Assembly: GCF_017876295.1 (NCBI RefSeq)
Contig: NZ_JAGINT010000001.1
Coordinates: 4,216,001-4,280,000, forward strand
Origin: Kribbella aluminosa
GTDB taxonomy: Bacteria > Actinomycetota > Actinomycetes > Propionibacteriales > Kribbellaceae
Direction: 5' to 3'
Length of the DNA stretch: 64,000 bases
The notes under the pieces were generated by a model. That model was given only the letters and a program-made list of their open reading frames with translations, ran no database searches and was not told the origin of the DNA. Of this stretch, positions 16,216 through 24,733 are shown piece after piece. The translations under genes were made by a program, and so were the position numbers. Positions within the stretch are counted from its first letter, which is position 1; the number at the start of each line of letters is the position of its first letter.

Positions 16216-19200
16216 TCATCCCCGAGGGCGAGGTCGGACCGAGGCCACCTCGGCCTTCAGGTCTGCCCAGAACTCTGTGCGGGCATCGACTCGGAAAGCC
16301 AGCCGGTAGACCGTTGTCGTCTCCGGTCCGCGGACTCGCAGATGGACCTCCGACCGGCCCGGGTGCGCGGTGAGGACGTCGCGCAACTGGTTCACCGTTC
16401 GGCGTACGACGCTGCTCTGCGCCATCTCCAGCACCACCACCCCGACGGTCGCCACATCGGCCACCACGACCTCGGACCCGATCAGCCGGGGTACGTCGTC
16501 ACGCTTGTCCAGCCGGCCTTTCACGAACACCACCGCGTCCTGCTGCAGCCGTCCCGACACCAGCTGGTACGTCGCCGGGAAGAACAGGCACTCCACCGCA
16601 CCGACCAGGTCCTCGACGGTCGCGGTCGCCCACGGGTCGCCCTTCTTCGTCACCCGTCGCTGCAGCCCGGAGATGATGCCACCGATCGTCACCACCGCGC
16701 CGTCCGGCCGCTCGGCCAGCTGCGCGACCCCGACGTCCGCCCGTTCGGCCAGCACGGACTCCAAGCCGAACAGCGGATGGTCCGACACGTACAGCCCGAG
16801 CATCTCCCGCTCCCGCGCCAGCAGCACCGGCTTGTCCCACTCGTCGTCCGGGAAGCTCTCGTCGAGCGCGAACACCGGCGACTCCGCCGTACCGAACAGG
16901 TCGAACTGCCCCTCGGCCTCCTTCCGCTTGACGGCGAGCGCGTTCTCCACCAGCTCCTCGTGCCGGGACAGCAGTCCTTTGCGCGTATGACCGAGCGTGT
17001 CGAAGGCACCCGCCTGGATCAGCGACTCGGTCGCTCGCTTGCTACAGGCAACGGCCTCCACCTTCGCGAGGAAGTCCGGGAACGACGCGTAGCGGCCACC
17101 CGCCCGGCTCCGCACGATCGCGTCCACGACACCGTCGCCGACGTTCCGTACCGCGGACAACCCGAACAGTACGACGTCGTCGCCGTACGCCGCGAAGTTC
17201 GCCAGCGACTCGTTGACGTCCGGCGGCAGCACCTTGATCCCCATCCGCCGGCACTCGTTCAGGTACACCGCGGACTTGTCCTTGTCGTCCTTCACCGAGG
17301 TCAGCAGCGCGGCCATGTACTCGGCCGGATGATTCGCCTTCAGGTACGCCGTCCAGTAGGACACCAGCGCGTACGCCGCCGCATGCGCCTTGTTGTAGGC
17401 GTACCCGGCGAACGGCACCAGCACGTCCCACACTGCCTGGGTCGCCGCGTCCGAGATCCCGTGCTTGCGGCAACCGTCCCGGAACGGCACGAACTCCTGG
17501 TCGAGCACCTCCTTCTTCTTCTTGCCCATCGCCCGGCGCAACAGGTCCGCCTGCCCGAGGCTGTACCCGGCGAGGATCTGCGCCGCCTTCTGCACCTGCT
17601 CCTGGTAGACGACCAGCCCGTAGGTGAGACCAAGGACCTCGCGCAGCGGTTCCTCCAGCTCCGGGTGGATCGGCGTGATCTCCTGCTGGCCGTTCTTCCG
17701 GAGCGCGTAGTTGGTGTGCGAGTTCATCGCCATCGGCCCCGGCCGGTACAACGCGGTCACGGCGGTGATGTCCTCGAACTGGTCCGGCCGCATCAGCCGG
17801 AGCAGCGCGCGCATCGCCGTACCGTCGAACTGGAAGACGCCGAGCGTGTCGCCGCGGCCGAGGAGCTGGAACGTGTACGCGTCGTCGAGCGGCAGCCGAA
17901 GCAGTTCGATCTCGACATCCTTCGTACTGCGGATCATCTTCACCGCGTCGTCGATGATCGTCAGGTTGCGCAGCCCGAGGAAGTCCATCTTCAGCAGGCC
18001 GAGCGACTCGCAGCTCGGGTAGTCCCACTGCGTGATCGTGACGCCGTCGGTGTGCCGGACCCAGACCGGCACGTGGTCGACGATCGACTCGCTCGACATG
18101 ATCACGCCGGCCGCGTGCACCCCCATCTGCCGAACGAGTCCCTCGACGCCCCTCGCGGTGTCCACCACGGTCCGGGCGTCCGGCTCGTTCTCGTACATCG
18201 CCCGCACCTCGGCGGCCTCGTCGTACCGCGGGTGTTTCGGGTCGGTGATCCCGGTCAGGTCGATCCCCGAGCCGCCGACGTCGGCCGGCATCGCCTTGGT
18301 GATCCGGTCGCCGGTCGCGTACGGCAAGCCGAGCACCCGGGCCGAGTCCTTGATCGCGTTCTTCGCCTTGATCGTGCCGTAGGTGCCGATCATCGCGACC
18401 TTGTCCGCGCCGTACTTCTCGGTGACGTACCGGATCACCTCGACCCGCCGGCGCTCGTCGAAGTCGATGTCGACGTCCGGCATCGAGACCCGCTCCGGGT
18501 TCAGGAACCGCTCGAAGATCAGGCCGTGCTCGATCGGGTCCAGGTCGGTGATGCCGAGCGCGTACGACACCAGCGACCCGGCCGCCGAGCCGCGGCCCGG
18601 GCCGACCGCGATGCCGTTGGTCTTCGCCCACATGATGAAGTCCGCGACCACCAGGAAGTACCCGGGGAACCCCATCTGGACGATCACGTCGATCTCGTAC
18701 TCGACCAGCTTCTGGTACCGCTCGTCCCACCCGTCCGGATACCGCCGCCGCATCCCGCGCAGTACCTCGTCCTGGAACCAGGTGACCTCGGTGAACCCGT
18801 CGGGTACGTCGAAACGCGGCATCAGGTCGCGCTTCGTGAACATCCCGGTGGTGTCGATGCGCTCGGCAACCGTCATGGTGTTCCGGCAGCCGTCCTGCCA
18901 GGCGTCCGAGCTGTCGATCGCGTACATCTCGGCGGCCGGCTTCAGGTAGTAGCCGGTGCCGTCGAAGCGGAAGCGGTTCGGGTCCGCCAGCGTCTTGCCG
19001 GTCTGGATGCAGAGCAGCGCGTCGTGCGCGGTCGCCTCCGCGGCGTACGTGTAGTGCGAGTCGTTGGTGACCAGCGGCGGGATGTTCAGCGCGCGGCCGA
19101 CGTCGAGCAGGCCGTCGCGGACTCGGCGTTCGATCTCGATGCCGTGGTCCATCAGTTCGAGGAAGTAGTTCTCCTTGCCGAAGATGTCCTGGTACTGCGC

Positions 19201-19719
19201 GGCCGCCGCGACCGCTTCGTCGTACTGGCCGAGGCGGAGGCGGGTCTGCACCTCGCCCGACGGGCAGCCGGTCGACGCGATCAGGCCCGCGGACCACTGC
19301 GCCAGGCTGTCCTTGTCCATCCGCGGCCACTTCTGCAGCCAGCCCTCCTGGTACGCGTCCGACGAGAGCCGGAACAGGTTGTGCAGGCCGGTCGCGTCCC
19401 GCGCCCAGATCGTCTTGTGCGTGTAGCCGCCGGACCCCGACACGTCGTCGCGCTTCTGCTGCGGCTGGCCCCAGAAGACGCGTTCCTTGGTACGGCGGGA
19501 CGCGGGTGCGACGTACGCCTCGATGCCGATGACCGGGGTGATCCCGGCCTTCCGCGCCTGATGGAAGAAGTCGTACGCGCCGTGCAGGTTCCCGTGGTCC
19601 GAGATCGCGAGATGCGTCATGCCGTACTCGGCGCAGGCGGCGAACAGGTCCTTCAGCCGCGCGGCGCCGTCGAGCAGCGAGTACTGGGTATGGACATGCA
19701 GATGTGTGAACGAAGGCAC
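16216..19719 (-). CDS. dnaE: DNA polymerase III subunit alpha
   Basis: 1167 residues, the usual DnaE1 length. The N-terminal PHP domain starts at HLHVHTQYSLLDGA and SDHGN, with metal-site residues conserved. The polymerase core has GPGRGSAAGSLVSYALGI and the catalytic triad PDVDIDFD near residue 415. The finger and beta-clamp regions follow, then an OB fold near residue 1005 (VTIGGIISGLQRRVTKKG). No imuA or imuB genes are adjacent, so this is a replicative-type subunit rather than the mutagenic DnaE2 cassette. It starts at GTG 19719, 9 bases from a dyad shared with the divergent LysR gene. Confidence 0.95.
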   Translation of the reverse strand: MPSFTHLHVHTQYSLLDGAARLKDLFAACAEYGMTHLAISDHGNLHGAYDFFHQARKAGITPVIGIEAYVAPASRRTKERVFWGQPQQKRDDVSGSGGYTHKTIWARDATGLHNLFRLSSDAYQEGWLQKWPRMDKDSLAQWSAGLIASTGCPSGEVQTRLRLGQYDEAVAAAAQYQDIFGKENYFLELMDHGIEIERRVRDGLLDVGRALNIPPLVTNDSHYTYAAEATAHDALLCIQTGKTLADPNRFRFDGTGYYLKPAAEMYAIDSSDAWQDGCRNTMTVAERIDTTGMFTKRDLMPRFDVPDGFTEVTWFQDEVLRGMRRRYPDGWDERYQKLVEYEIDVIVQMGFPGYFLVVADFIMWAKTNGIAVGPGRGSAAGSLVSYALGITDLDPIEHGLIFERFLNPERVSMPDVDIDFDERRRVEVIRYVTEKYGADKVAMIGTYGTIKAKNAIKDSARVLGLPYATGDRITKAMPADVGGSGIDLTGITDPKHPRYDEAAEVRAMYENEPDARTVVDTARGVEGLVRQMGVHAAGVIMSSESIVDHVPVWVRHTDGVTITQWDYPSCESLGLLKMDFLGLRNLTIIDDAVKMIRSTKDVEIELLRLPLDDAYTFQLLGRGDTLGVFQFDGTAMRALLRLMRPDQFEDITAVTALYRPGPMAMNSHTNYALRKNGQQEITPIHPELEEPLREVLGLTYGLVVYQEQVQKAAQILAGYSLGQADLLRRAMGKKKKEVLDQEFVPFRDGCRKHGISDAATQAVWDVLVPFAGYAYNKAHAAAYALVSYWTAYLKANHPAEYMAALLTSVKDDKDKSAVYLNECRRMGIKVLPPDVNESLANFAAYGDDVVLFGLSAVRNVGDGVVDAIVRSRAGGRYASFPDFLAKVEAVACSKRATESLIQAGAFDTLGHTRKGLLSRHEELVENALAVKRKEAEGQFDLFGTAESPVFALDESFPDDEWDKPVLLAREREMLGLYVSDHPLFGLESVLAERADVGVAQLAERPDGAVVTIGGIISGLQRRVTKKGDPWATATVEDLVGAVECLFFPATYQLVSGRLQQDAVVFVKGRLDKRDDVPRLIGSEVVVADVATVGVVVLEMAQSSVVRRTVNQLRDVLTAHPGRSEVHLRVRGPETTTVYRLAFRVDARTEFWADLKAEVASVRPRPRG

Positions 19720-19728
19720 CCGGGCTCC

Positions 19729-19743
19729 ACAACCGTCAGTTGT
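19729..19743. promoter_or_regulatory. Dyad ACAAC-N5-GTTGT next to the dnaE start
   Basis: A perfect 5+5 inverted repeat (ACAACCGTCAGTTGT) 9 bases upstream of the dnaE GTG. The same dyad occurs at 19805-19819. Confidence 0.55.
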
Positions 19744-19804
19744 CTGGGGTCCTCATCCAAAGCCGCCGGTTCGGCTGTGATCAAACAACCCTGTGGTCAC
19801 CTCG

Positions 19805-19819
19805 ACAACCATGAGTTGT
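19805..19819. promoter_or_regulatory. Dyad ACAAC-N5-GTTGT at the lysR promoter
   Basis: ACAACCATGAGTTGT touches the TACTGT -10 box (19819-19824) of the lysR gene, 14 bases before its GTG, an autoregulatory LysR geometry. Confidence 0.55.
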
Positions 19820-19824
19820 ACTGT
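19819..19824 (+). promoter_or_regulatory. -10 box of lysR, leaderless
   Basis: TACTGT, 8 bases before the GTG at 19833. Confidence 0.45.
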
Positions 19825-19832
19825 CTGGTCGG

Positions 19833-20786
19833 GTGAACCTCGACAGCCTGCGCGCGTTCGTCGCCGTCGCCGAGGAAGGCCAGTTCCGGTACGCCGCCGA
19901 CCGCCTCCGGCTGAGCCAGCAGGCAGTGTCGAAACGGGTCGCCGCGCTGGAGTCCTCCCTCGGCGTCACGCTCTTCGAACGCGTCCCCACCGGCGCCGTT
20001 CTCACCGCGGACGGGCGAACCTTCCTCCCGCACGCGCACGCCGTACTGATCGCGGCCCGGCACGCGGTCGAGTCCGTCCAGCGCGTGGCGCGGCCGTTGC
20101 GTGTCGACATCCTCGGCGCGCGGCTGCTGCCCGGCGTACTGATGCTCGACTTCCATCAGGCCCATCCGGAGATCGCCCTCAAGACGCTGGTCCTGCGCGG
20201 CCTCGGCGCCGCGCTGCCCGCGCTGCTGTCGGGCGAGATCGACGCGACGTTCGCGTACCACCCCGATCCGCTGCCGGCCGGGGTCGAGAGCATGGTCGCG
20301 TACCTGGAGCCGCACGAGATCGTCGTCGGCGCCGGGCATCCGCTCGCGGACCGGGCCGCGGTGCCGGTGGACGAACTGCGCCGGTACACGTTCTGGATCC
20401 CGGGGATCGTCGAGGGCAGCGAGTGGGGTGCGTTCTACCAGGAGCTGTCCGCGGAGTTCGGCCTGACGATCGACTCGACCGGGCCGAACTTCGGGTTCGA
20501 GGACCTGATCGCGACGATCGCCGAGTCCCGGTCGCTGGTCACGTTCTGGGGTGAACGCACGCGCGAGCTGGGTCCGTGGCCGCGCGGCCTGCGGAAGCTG
20601 CGGGTCGTCGAGCCGACACCCGTCTACCCGTGGTCACTCATCTGGCTCAGCTCGAACAGGCACCCCGACCTGGACACCCTCGTCGAGCACGTCCGCCGGC
20701 AACCCCAGCCTGCCTTGGACGAACTGTGGCTGCCCGAACGGCTCCGCCGCGGGTCGGAACACCACGGCACGTCGGCCGGGCTCTAG
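19833..20786 (+). CDS. LysR-family transcriptional regulator
   Basis: 317 residues. The winged HTH is at the very N-terminus (LDSLRAFVAVAEEGQFRYAA, then LRLSQQAVSKRVAALESSLG). The effector domain spans about residues 90-300 (VDILGARLLPGVLMLDFHQA, then VVGAGHPLADRAAVPVDELR). The effector is unknown. The gene is divergent from dnaE with two ACAAC-N5-GTTGT dyads between them. Its TAG stop forms the first three bases of the lexA -10 box. Confidence 0.93.
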   Translation: MNLDSLRAFVAVAEEGQFRYAADRLRLSQQAVSKRVAALESSLGVTLFERVPTGAVLTADGRTFLPHAHAVLIAARHAVESVQRVARPLRVDILGARLLPGVLMLDFHQAHPEIALKTLVLRGLGAALPALLSGEIDATFAYHPDPLPAGVESMVAYLEPHEIVVGAGHPLADRAAVPVDELRRYTFWIPGIVEGSEWGAFYQELSAEFGLTIDSTGPNFGFEDLIATIAESRSLVTFWGERTRELGPWPRGLRKLRVVEPTPVYPWSLIWLSSNRHPDLDTLVEHVRRQPQPALDELWLPERLRRGSEHHGTSAGL

Positions 20787-20789
20787 GAT
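20784..20789 (+). promoter_or_regulatory. -10 box of lexA, leaderless, overlapping lysR stop
   Basis: TAGGAT, whose TAG is the stop of the upstream gene, ends 6 bases before the lexA GTG at 20796. No SOS box is visible around it. Confidence 0.45.
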
Positions 20790-20795
20790 TTCGCG

Positions 20796-21449
20796 GTGAC
20801 TGATCTCGACCTGTTCGGCGACCTCGACACCGGCGCGCTCCCGGAACGGCAGCAGCGGATCCTGGTGGTGATCCGGGACTGGGTGACGCGGCACGGGTAC
20901 CCGCCCAGCAGCCGGCAGCTCGGCGACGCGGTCGGGCTGCGCTCCTCGTCGTCGGTGTCGAAGCACCTGGCCGCGCTGGAGGACAAGGGCTTCCTGCGCC
21001 GCAGCCCGTCGATGTCCCGGCCGATCGACGTCCGGATGTTCCTCCAGGAGCCGGCCGCCCGCAGCACCGGGGACGAGAACGTCCCGGTCCCGGTCGTCGG
21101 TGACATCGCGGCCGGTACGCCGATCTCGGCCGTCGAGCACGTGGACGACGTACTGCAACTCCCCCGCGGGCTGACCGGCCGCGGCACCGTGTTCGGGCTC
21201 CGGGTCCGCGGCGAGTCGATGATCGACGCGGCGATCTGCGACGGCGACATCGTCGTGGTCCGGCAGCAGGCCGAGGCGCACTCCGGCCAGATCGTCGCCG
21301 CGATGATCGACGAGGAGGCCACGGTCAAGGTGTACCGGCGGCGCAACGGCCACGTGTACCTCGAGCCCCGGAACCCGGCGTACGAGGTGATCGACGGCGA
21401 CAACGCCACCGTCCTCGGCGTCGTCGTCTCGGTACTGCGCAGCGTCTAA
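20796..21449 (+). CDS. lexA: LexA-family repressor (S24 self-cleaving)
   Basis: 217 residues. The winged HTH (QRILVVIRDWVTRHGYPPSS, then LGLRSSSSVSKHL-type recognition helix) is followed by the autoproteolysis module: Ala106-Gly107 cleavage site in GDIAAGTP, nucleophile Ser141 in GESMID and Lys178 in ATVKVY. All catalytic features are intact, so it should cleave itself on RecA activation. Unlike typical actinobacterial lexA, no GAAC-N4-GTTC box precedes it, so it may be a second LexA paralogue without SOS autoregulation. It overlaps the convergent SRPBCC gene by 4 bases. Confidence 0.93.
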   Translation: MTDLDLFGDLDTGALPERQQRILVVIRDWVTRHGYPPSSRQLGDAVGLRSSSSVSKHLAALEDKGFLRRSPSMSRPIDVRMFLQEPAARSTGDENVPVPVVGDIAAGTPISAVEHVDDVLQLPRGLTGRGTVFGLRVRGESMIDAAICDGDIVVVRQQAEAHSGQIVAAMIDEEATVKVYRRRNGHVYLEPRNPAYEVIDGDNATVLGVVVSVLRSV

Positions 21450-21883
21450 CGCTCGAGATTGGTCTTCAGGCGGGCCAGGTTGGCCGGCATCTCCTTGCGG
21501 GACTGCGGTACGACGATCAGCGGGACCAGGACCTTGCCGACACCGTGACCCTCGAAGTCCAGGTCGATGGTCAGCGTACTGGCGGCCCGGCCGGCGATCG
21601 GTTCGACGGTCACGTTGACGGTCGCGCGGATCGGGCCGTCCTCACCGCGGACCGCCCAGGAGTGCGGCGGGTCGAAGACGGTCAGCCGCGACGTCACGTC
21701 CCGTTCGCGGCCGCCGATCCTCCGGGTGGTCAGGCATTTCGCGCCGACGACCGGCTCGCCGCCCTCGAGGTGGCCGCCGGTGACGCCGGCCTGCCACTCG
21801 GGGAAGTGGCTCGGGTCGGTGACGTACGCGAACACCTCGTCCGCGGTCCGCTCGACCTCGACCTTCGTCACGATCGTTGTCAT
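21446..21883 (-). CDS. SRPBCC-family (polyketide cyclase/START-like) protein
   Basis: 145 residues starting at ATG 21883 with AAGGAGA before it. The opening TKVEVERTADEVFAYVTDPS is the standard SRPBCC beginning, then FPEWQAGV and a beta-rich core, ending with a long C-terminal helix. Members bind hydrophobic ligands in a deep pocket; the ligand is unknown. Its ATG overlaps the stop of the ECF42-type sigma gene (ATGA), making it the third gene of a YCII-sigma-SRPBCC operon. Confidence 0.9.
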   Translation of the reverse strand: MTTIVTKVEVERTADEVFAYVTDPSHFPEWQAGVTGGHLEGGEPVVGAKCLTTRRIGGRERDVTSRLTVFDPPHSWAVRGEDGPIRATVNVTVEPIAGRAASTLTIDLDFEGHGVGKVLVPLIVVPQSRKEMPANLARLKTNLER

Positions 21884-23124
21884 CTCGGTTCTCCTTGCAG
21901 TGTCTCGAGTTGCGGTGTCCCAAGTTGCTGTGTCGCGAGGCGCTCGTGGAGCAGGTCCAGCTGCGCCGGGTTCGTGGTCAGTTCGGCGGCGCGTTCGTCG
22001 GCCGCGTGGGCCTCGGCCGGGCGGTCGAGTTCGCGGAGGAACTGCGCTCGCGTCGCGTGGAACAGCGGGTAGGTGTTCAGTTCGCCCGCGAGCGCCTCGA
22101 GTTCTGCCAGACCGGCCGCCGGGCCTCGGACGTACGACAGTGCGATCGAGCGGTGCAGGCAGGTGACCGGGCTCGGCTGCAGGGTCAGCAGCATGTCGTA
22201 GAGGACGAGGATCTGCGGCCAGTCGGTTTCGTCCCAACTGCCTGCCTCGCTGTGACAGGCGGCGATCGCGGCCTGCAGCTGGTACGGGCCGGGCGCGCGG
22301 TGGCGGCGCGCCGTACGGGTGAGCAGGGCCGTCGCTTCGGTGATCGCGGCGTGGTCCCAGAGCGTGCGGTCCTGGTCCGCGAGCAGTACGAGCCCCGGCC
22401 GGAAGCGGGCCGCCGTACGGGCACGATGCAGGCGGATCAGTGCGAGCAGACCGGCGACCTCAGGCTCGTTCGGGAGCAGACCGTGGAGCAGTGCGGTCAG
22501 CCATTCCGCGTCGTCGACGAGATCGCGCGAGTGCGCACGTTCCGCCGTACTGGACAGGTAGCCCTCGTTGAAGAGCAGGTAGATGACCGTCAGTACTTCG
22601 GTCAGCCGCTCGGGCAGCTCGTCGTCGCGCGGGATCCGGTACGGGATGCCGGCATCGGTGATCTTGCGCTTGGCCCGCGTGATCCGCTGCGCCACGGCCG
22701 ACTCCGATGCCAGCAGCGCGGCCGCGATCTGCGCCGTCGTCAGACCGCAGACGACCCGCAGCGTGAGCGCGACCTGCGCCTCCCGCGCCAGCGCCGGGTG
22801 GCAGCAGGTGAAGATCAGCCGGAGCCGATCGTCCGGCGGCGGGTGTTCCGGTTCCTGCAGGAGCGCCAGCTTGGCGCGGTAGTTCTCCTGCCGGCGCAGT
22901 ACGTCGAGGCCGCGGCGCTTCGCGACCGTGAACAGCCAGGCGTCCGGCCGCTCCGGGATGCCCTCGACCGGCCAGCGTCTGAGCGCGACCTCGACCGCGT
23001 CCTGGACCAGGTCCTCGGCCGCGGCGAAGTCGCCGAGCAGCGACACCAGCCCACCCGCCAGCCGGCCCGCGTGGTCGCGGACCACGCGGGCGAGCTCGTC
23101 CCCGGCATCCACAGCTGGACTCAC
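21880..23124 (-). CDS. ECF42-type RNA polymerase sigma factor with long C-terminal domain
   Basis: 414 residues, twice a normal ECF factor. Region 2 (HAGRLAGGLVSLLGDFAAAE, DLVQDAVEVALRRWP, PDAWLFTVAKRRGLDVLRR) and region 4 (EAQVALTLRVVCGLTTAQIA, SAVAQRITRAKRKI) are followed by about 230 residues of helical, TPR-like sequence (IYLLFNEGYLSS, PVTCLHRSIALSYVRGPAAG). This architecture together with an upstream YCII/DGPF gene defines group ECF42. These factors have no anti-sigma; the C-terminal domain is thought to control them. Start and stop are both coupled by 4-base overlaps. Confidence 0.93.
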   Translation of the reverse strand: MSPAVDAGDELARVVRDHAGRLAGGLVSLLGDFAAAEDLVQDAVEVALRRWPVEGIPERPDAWLFTVAKRRGLDVLRRQENYRAKLALLQEPEHPPPDDRLRLIFTCCHPALAREAQVALTLRVVCGLTTAQIAAALLASESAVAQRITRAKRKITDAGIPYRIPRDDELPERLTEVLTVIYLLFNEGYLSSTAERAHSRDLVDDAEWLTALLHGLLPNEPEVAGLLALIRLHRARTAARFRPGLVLLADQDRTLWDHAAITEATALLTRTARRHRAPGPYQLQAAIAACHSEAGSWDETDWPQILVLYDMLLTLQPSPVTCLHRSIALSYVRGPAAGLAELEALAGELNTYPLFHATRAQFLRELDRPAEAHAADERAAELTTNPAQLDLLHERLATQQLGTPQLETLQGEPR

Positions 23125-23465
23125 ATTTCCGCGACCGGCCGGATCTCGATCACCGGGCAGGCGGGCCAGGTCTTCACCATCCGGAGCGCCTCGTCGAGGT
23201 CCTCGACGTCGATCTCGGTGAACCCGGACACGACCTCCTTGCCCTCGATGAACGGCCCGTCGGTCGTCATCACCGACCCGTCCAGGCGAACTGTCGTCGC
23301 GGTCTCGGCACCCTGGAGCTTGCTGCCCCGGTTGGTGATCTTGTCCGCGTGGTCCTCAAACCACTGGTACACCCGCCGGTACGCCGCTTCCTTCTCGGCC
23401 GGCTCCAGCGCCGCGAAGTCCTTCGCGAACTCCTCGGTCTCGACGAACATCAGCACGTACTTCAC
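23121..23465 (-). CDS. YciI (YCII/DGPF) family protein
   Basis: A 114-residue protein (KYVLMFVETEEFAKDFAAL, then VMTTDGPFIEGKEVVSGFTE). The DGPF motif and a conserved histidine are typical of the ECF42-associated subgroup. I choose the GTG at 23465 (MKYVLMF), because the strong AAGGAGG is 7-8 bases before it; the ATG at 23471 is almost touching that site and is a poorer start. YCII proteins resemble small ferredoxin-fold enzymes, with unclear function. The stop overlaps the sigma-factor ATG. Confidence 0.9.
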   Translation of the reverse strand: MKYVLMFVETEEFAKDFAALEPAEKEAAYRRVYQWFEDHADKITNRGSKLQGAETATTVRLDGSVMTTDGPFIEGKEVVSGFTEIDVEDLDEALRMVKTWPACPVIEIRPVAEM

Positions 23466-23500
23466 CCGCATACCTCCTTCAGGCCAGTGTGACCTAGAGA

Positions 23501-23506
23501 TCGACA
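23501..23506 (-). promoter_or_regulatory. TGTCGA hexamer upstream of the YCII-ECF42 operon
   Basis: TGTCGA on the minus strand, about 36 bases before the YCII start. From memory, this hexamer is the -35 element recognised by ECF42 factors, so it would make the operon self-activated. I see no clean matching -10. Confidence 0.3.
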
Positions 23507-23580
23507 CCGTCCCCGGACGGACTCTCACTCAGCAGACGATCGGCGTACGCCGGGATCCGACACTCTGACAGGGTGGGGCG

Positions 23581-24208
23581 ATGAAACATCCGCTCTTCGC
23601 CCGGATATACGCCCGGGTCCGGCCGACGCTCGACCGGGGCCGGCGCCACCGACCACCGCCGGCGGCTGCTCGCCGGCGCCGCGGGCCGGGTGGTCGAGGT
23701 CGGCGCCGGTGACGGCGGGAACTTCGCGCACTACCCGCCCGAGGTCTCCCACGTACTCGCGGTGGAGCCCGAGCCCTTCCTCCGTACCCAGGCCCTCCGC
23801 CAGGCCTCGACCGCACCGGTCCCGGTCGAGGTCGTCGAGGGTACGGCGGACGGCCTGCCGGCAGGCGACGCCTCCGCCGACGTGGTCGTCGTGTCGCTCG
23901 TCCTCTGCTCGGTCCCCGACCAGCGCGTCGCCCTCGCGGAAGCCCGGCGGGTACTGCGGCCCGGCGGCGAGCTCAGGTTCTACGAGCACGTCGCCGCCGA
24001 GCCGGGTCGCCTGGCCACTTTCCAGCAGATCGCCGACGCCACCCTGTGGCCGCTGTTCACCGGCGGCTGCCACACCCATCGCGACACGGCGGCCGCGATC
24101 TCGGCCGCCGGTTTCGCCATCGAGGAACTGGACCGTTTCACCTTCCCGCCCGACCGCGTGACCCCGGCCGGACCACACATCCTGGGCCGCGCCCGGCTCA
24201 CGGCATGA
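23581..24208 (+). pseudogene. Class I SAM methyltransferase with one-base frameshift
   Basis: The ATG at 23581 after GGGTGGGG gives MKHPLFARIYARVRPTLDRG, a typical start of this family. The remainder (ATDHRRRLLAGAAG, VVEVGAGDGGNFAHYPPEV, VVVVSLVLCSVPDQRVALAE, RVLRPGGELRFYEHV) is in the +1 frame. Removing one C near 23639 (GGGGCCGGCGCC to GGGGCGGCGCC) would restore a normal protein of about 208 residues. All other motifs are intact, so the frameshift is recent or is a sequencing error in a GC-rich run. If real, only the GTG at 23690 could start the second frame, without the first 36 residues. Confidence 0.8.
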
Positions 24209-24644
24209 GATCGGTGGCGGCGCGCCCCTCCGGGAAGTACATCGGCACCGATGCCTGATCGTGCACGATCAGCCACTCGCCGTCGATCCGCCGCCACGCC
24301 GCCGTCCAGCGCACCCACATGCCCGCCTCGGCACCGTTCGCGAGCGTGCCGCTGATCCGGTTCACGGCGTACGTCACCGCGAGGTCGCCGTCGACCAGCA
24401 CGGTCAGGTCGCGGACCTCGTACCCGAGTGGCGGCCGGTAGACCGTGAACACCTTCTCCCAATTCTGCAGCTTCGTCTCCGCACCCAGATGCCGTAGCGG
24501 CGCCTCGACGTCGAACGAGACCAGGTTCGGCGCGAAGACCGTCTTCAGCGCACCCAGGTCACCGCTCCGGATCCCCTCCAGCAGCGTCTCGATCCGCTCC
24601 CGGATGTCCACCTCGGATACCGCGTTGTTCGTCGTGTTCGTCAT
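24198..24644 (-). CDS. SnoaL-like / NTF2-fold protein
   Basis: A 148-residue single-domain protein (IRERIETLLEGIRSGDLGAL, VSFDVEAPLRHLGAE, then WRRIDGEWLIVHDQASVP). The pattern fits SnoaL_3 ketosteroid-isomerase-like proteins; no catalytic assignment is possible. It is divergent from the ECF41 sigma gene, whose own C-terminus is a SnoaL-like domain, so the pair may bind related ligands (inference). On its strand TGACAT, 16 bases and CGTC precede the gene, a possible ECF-type promoter. Confidence 0.87.
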   Translation of the reverse strand: MTNTTNNAVSEVDIRERIETLLEGIRSGDLGALKTVFAPNLVSFDVEAPLRHLGAETKLQNWEKVFTVYRPPLGYEVRDLTVLVDGDLAVTYAVNRISGTLANGAEAGMWVRWTAAWRRIDGEWLIVHDQASVPMYFPEGRAATDLMP

Positions 24645-24680
24645 GCTCGTACGACGGGACAGCGCCGCGTAATGTCAGAC

Positions 24681-24706
24681 CTCACACTTCACCGGGCCGT
24701 TGCGTC
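24681..24706 (+). promoter_or_regulatory. ECF41-type promoter candidate
   Basis: CTCACA (24681-24686), 16 bases, then CGTC (24703-24706) resembles the ECF41 consensus TGTCACA-N16-CGTC, missing the first two bases. Transcription would begin near 24713. An inverted repeat GTACGAC/GTCGTAC (24649-24655 and 24704-24710) spans the divergent interval. Confidence 0.4.
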
Positions 24707-24733
24707 GTACCAGGTATGGAGGAGATGACCGAC

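Noticed and set aside
16216..19719. Mutagenic DnaE2 of an SOS cassette
   Set aside because: Length and motifs fit a replicative DnaE, there is no imuA/imuB neighbour and no SOS box.
15895..19836. 1313-residue frame opposite dnaE
   Set aside because: It lies wholly antisense to dnaE and the kinase-like gene and has the composition of a shadow frame.
24673..24706. TGTCA at 24673 as the -35 of the ECF41 gene
   Set aside because: It is 25 bases from CGTC, too far for an ECF promoter; on the other strand it fits a promoter for the SnoaL gene.
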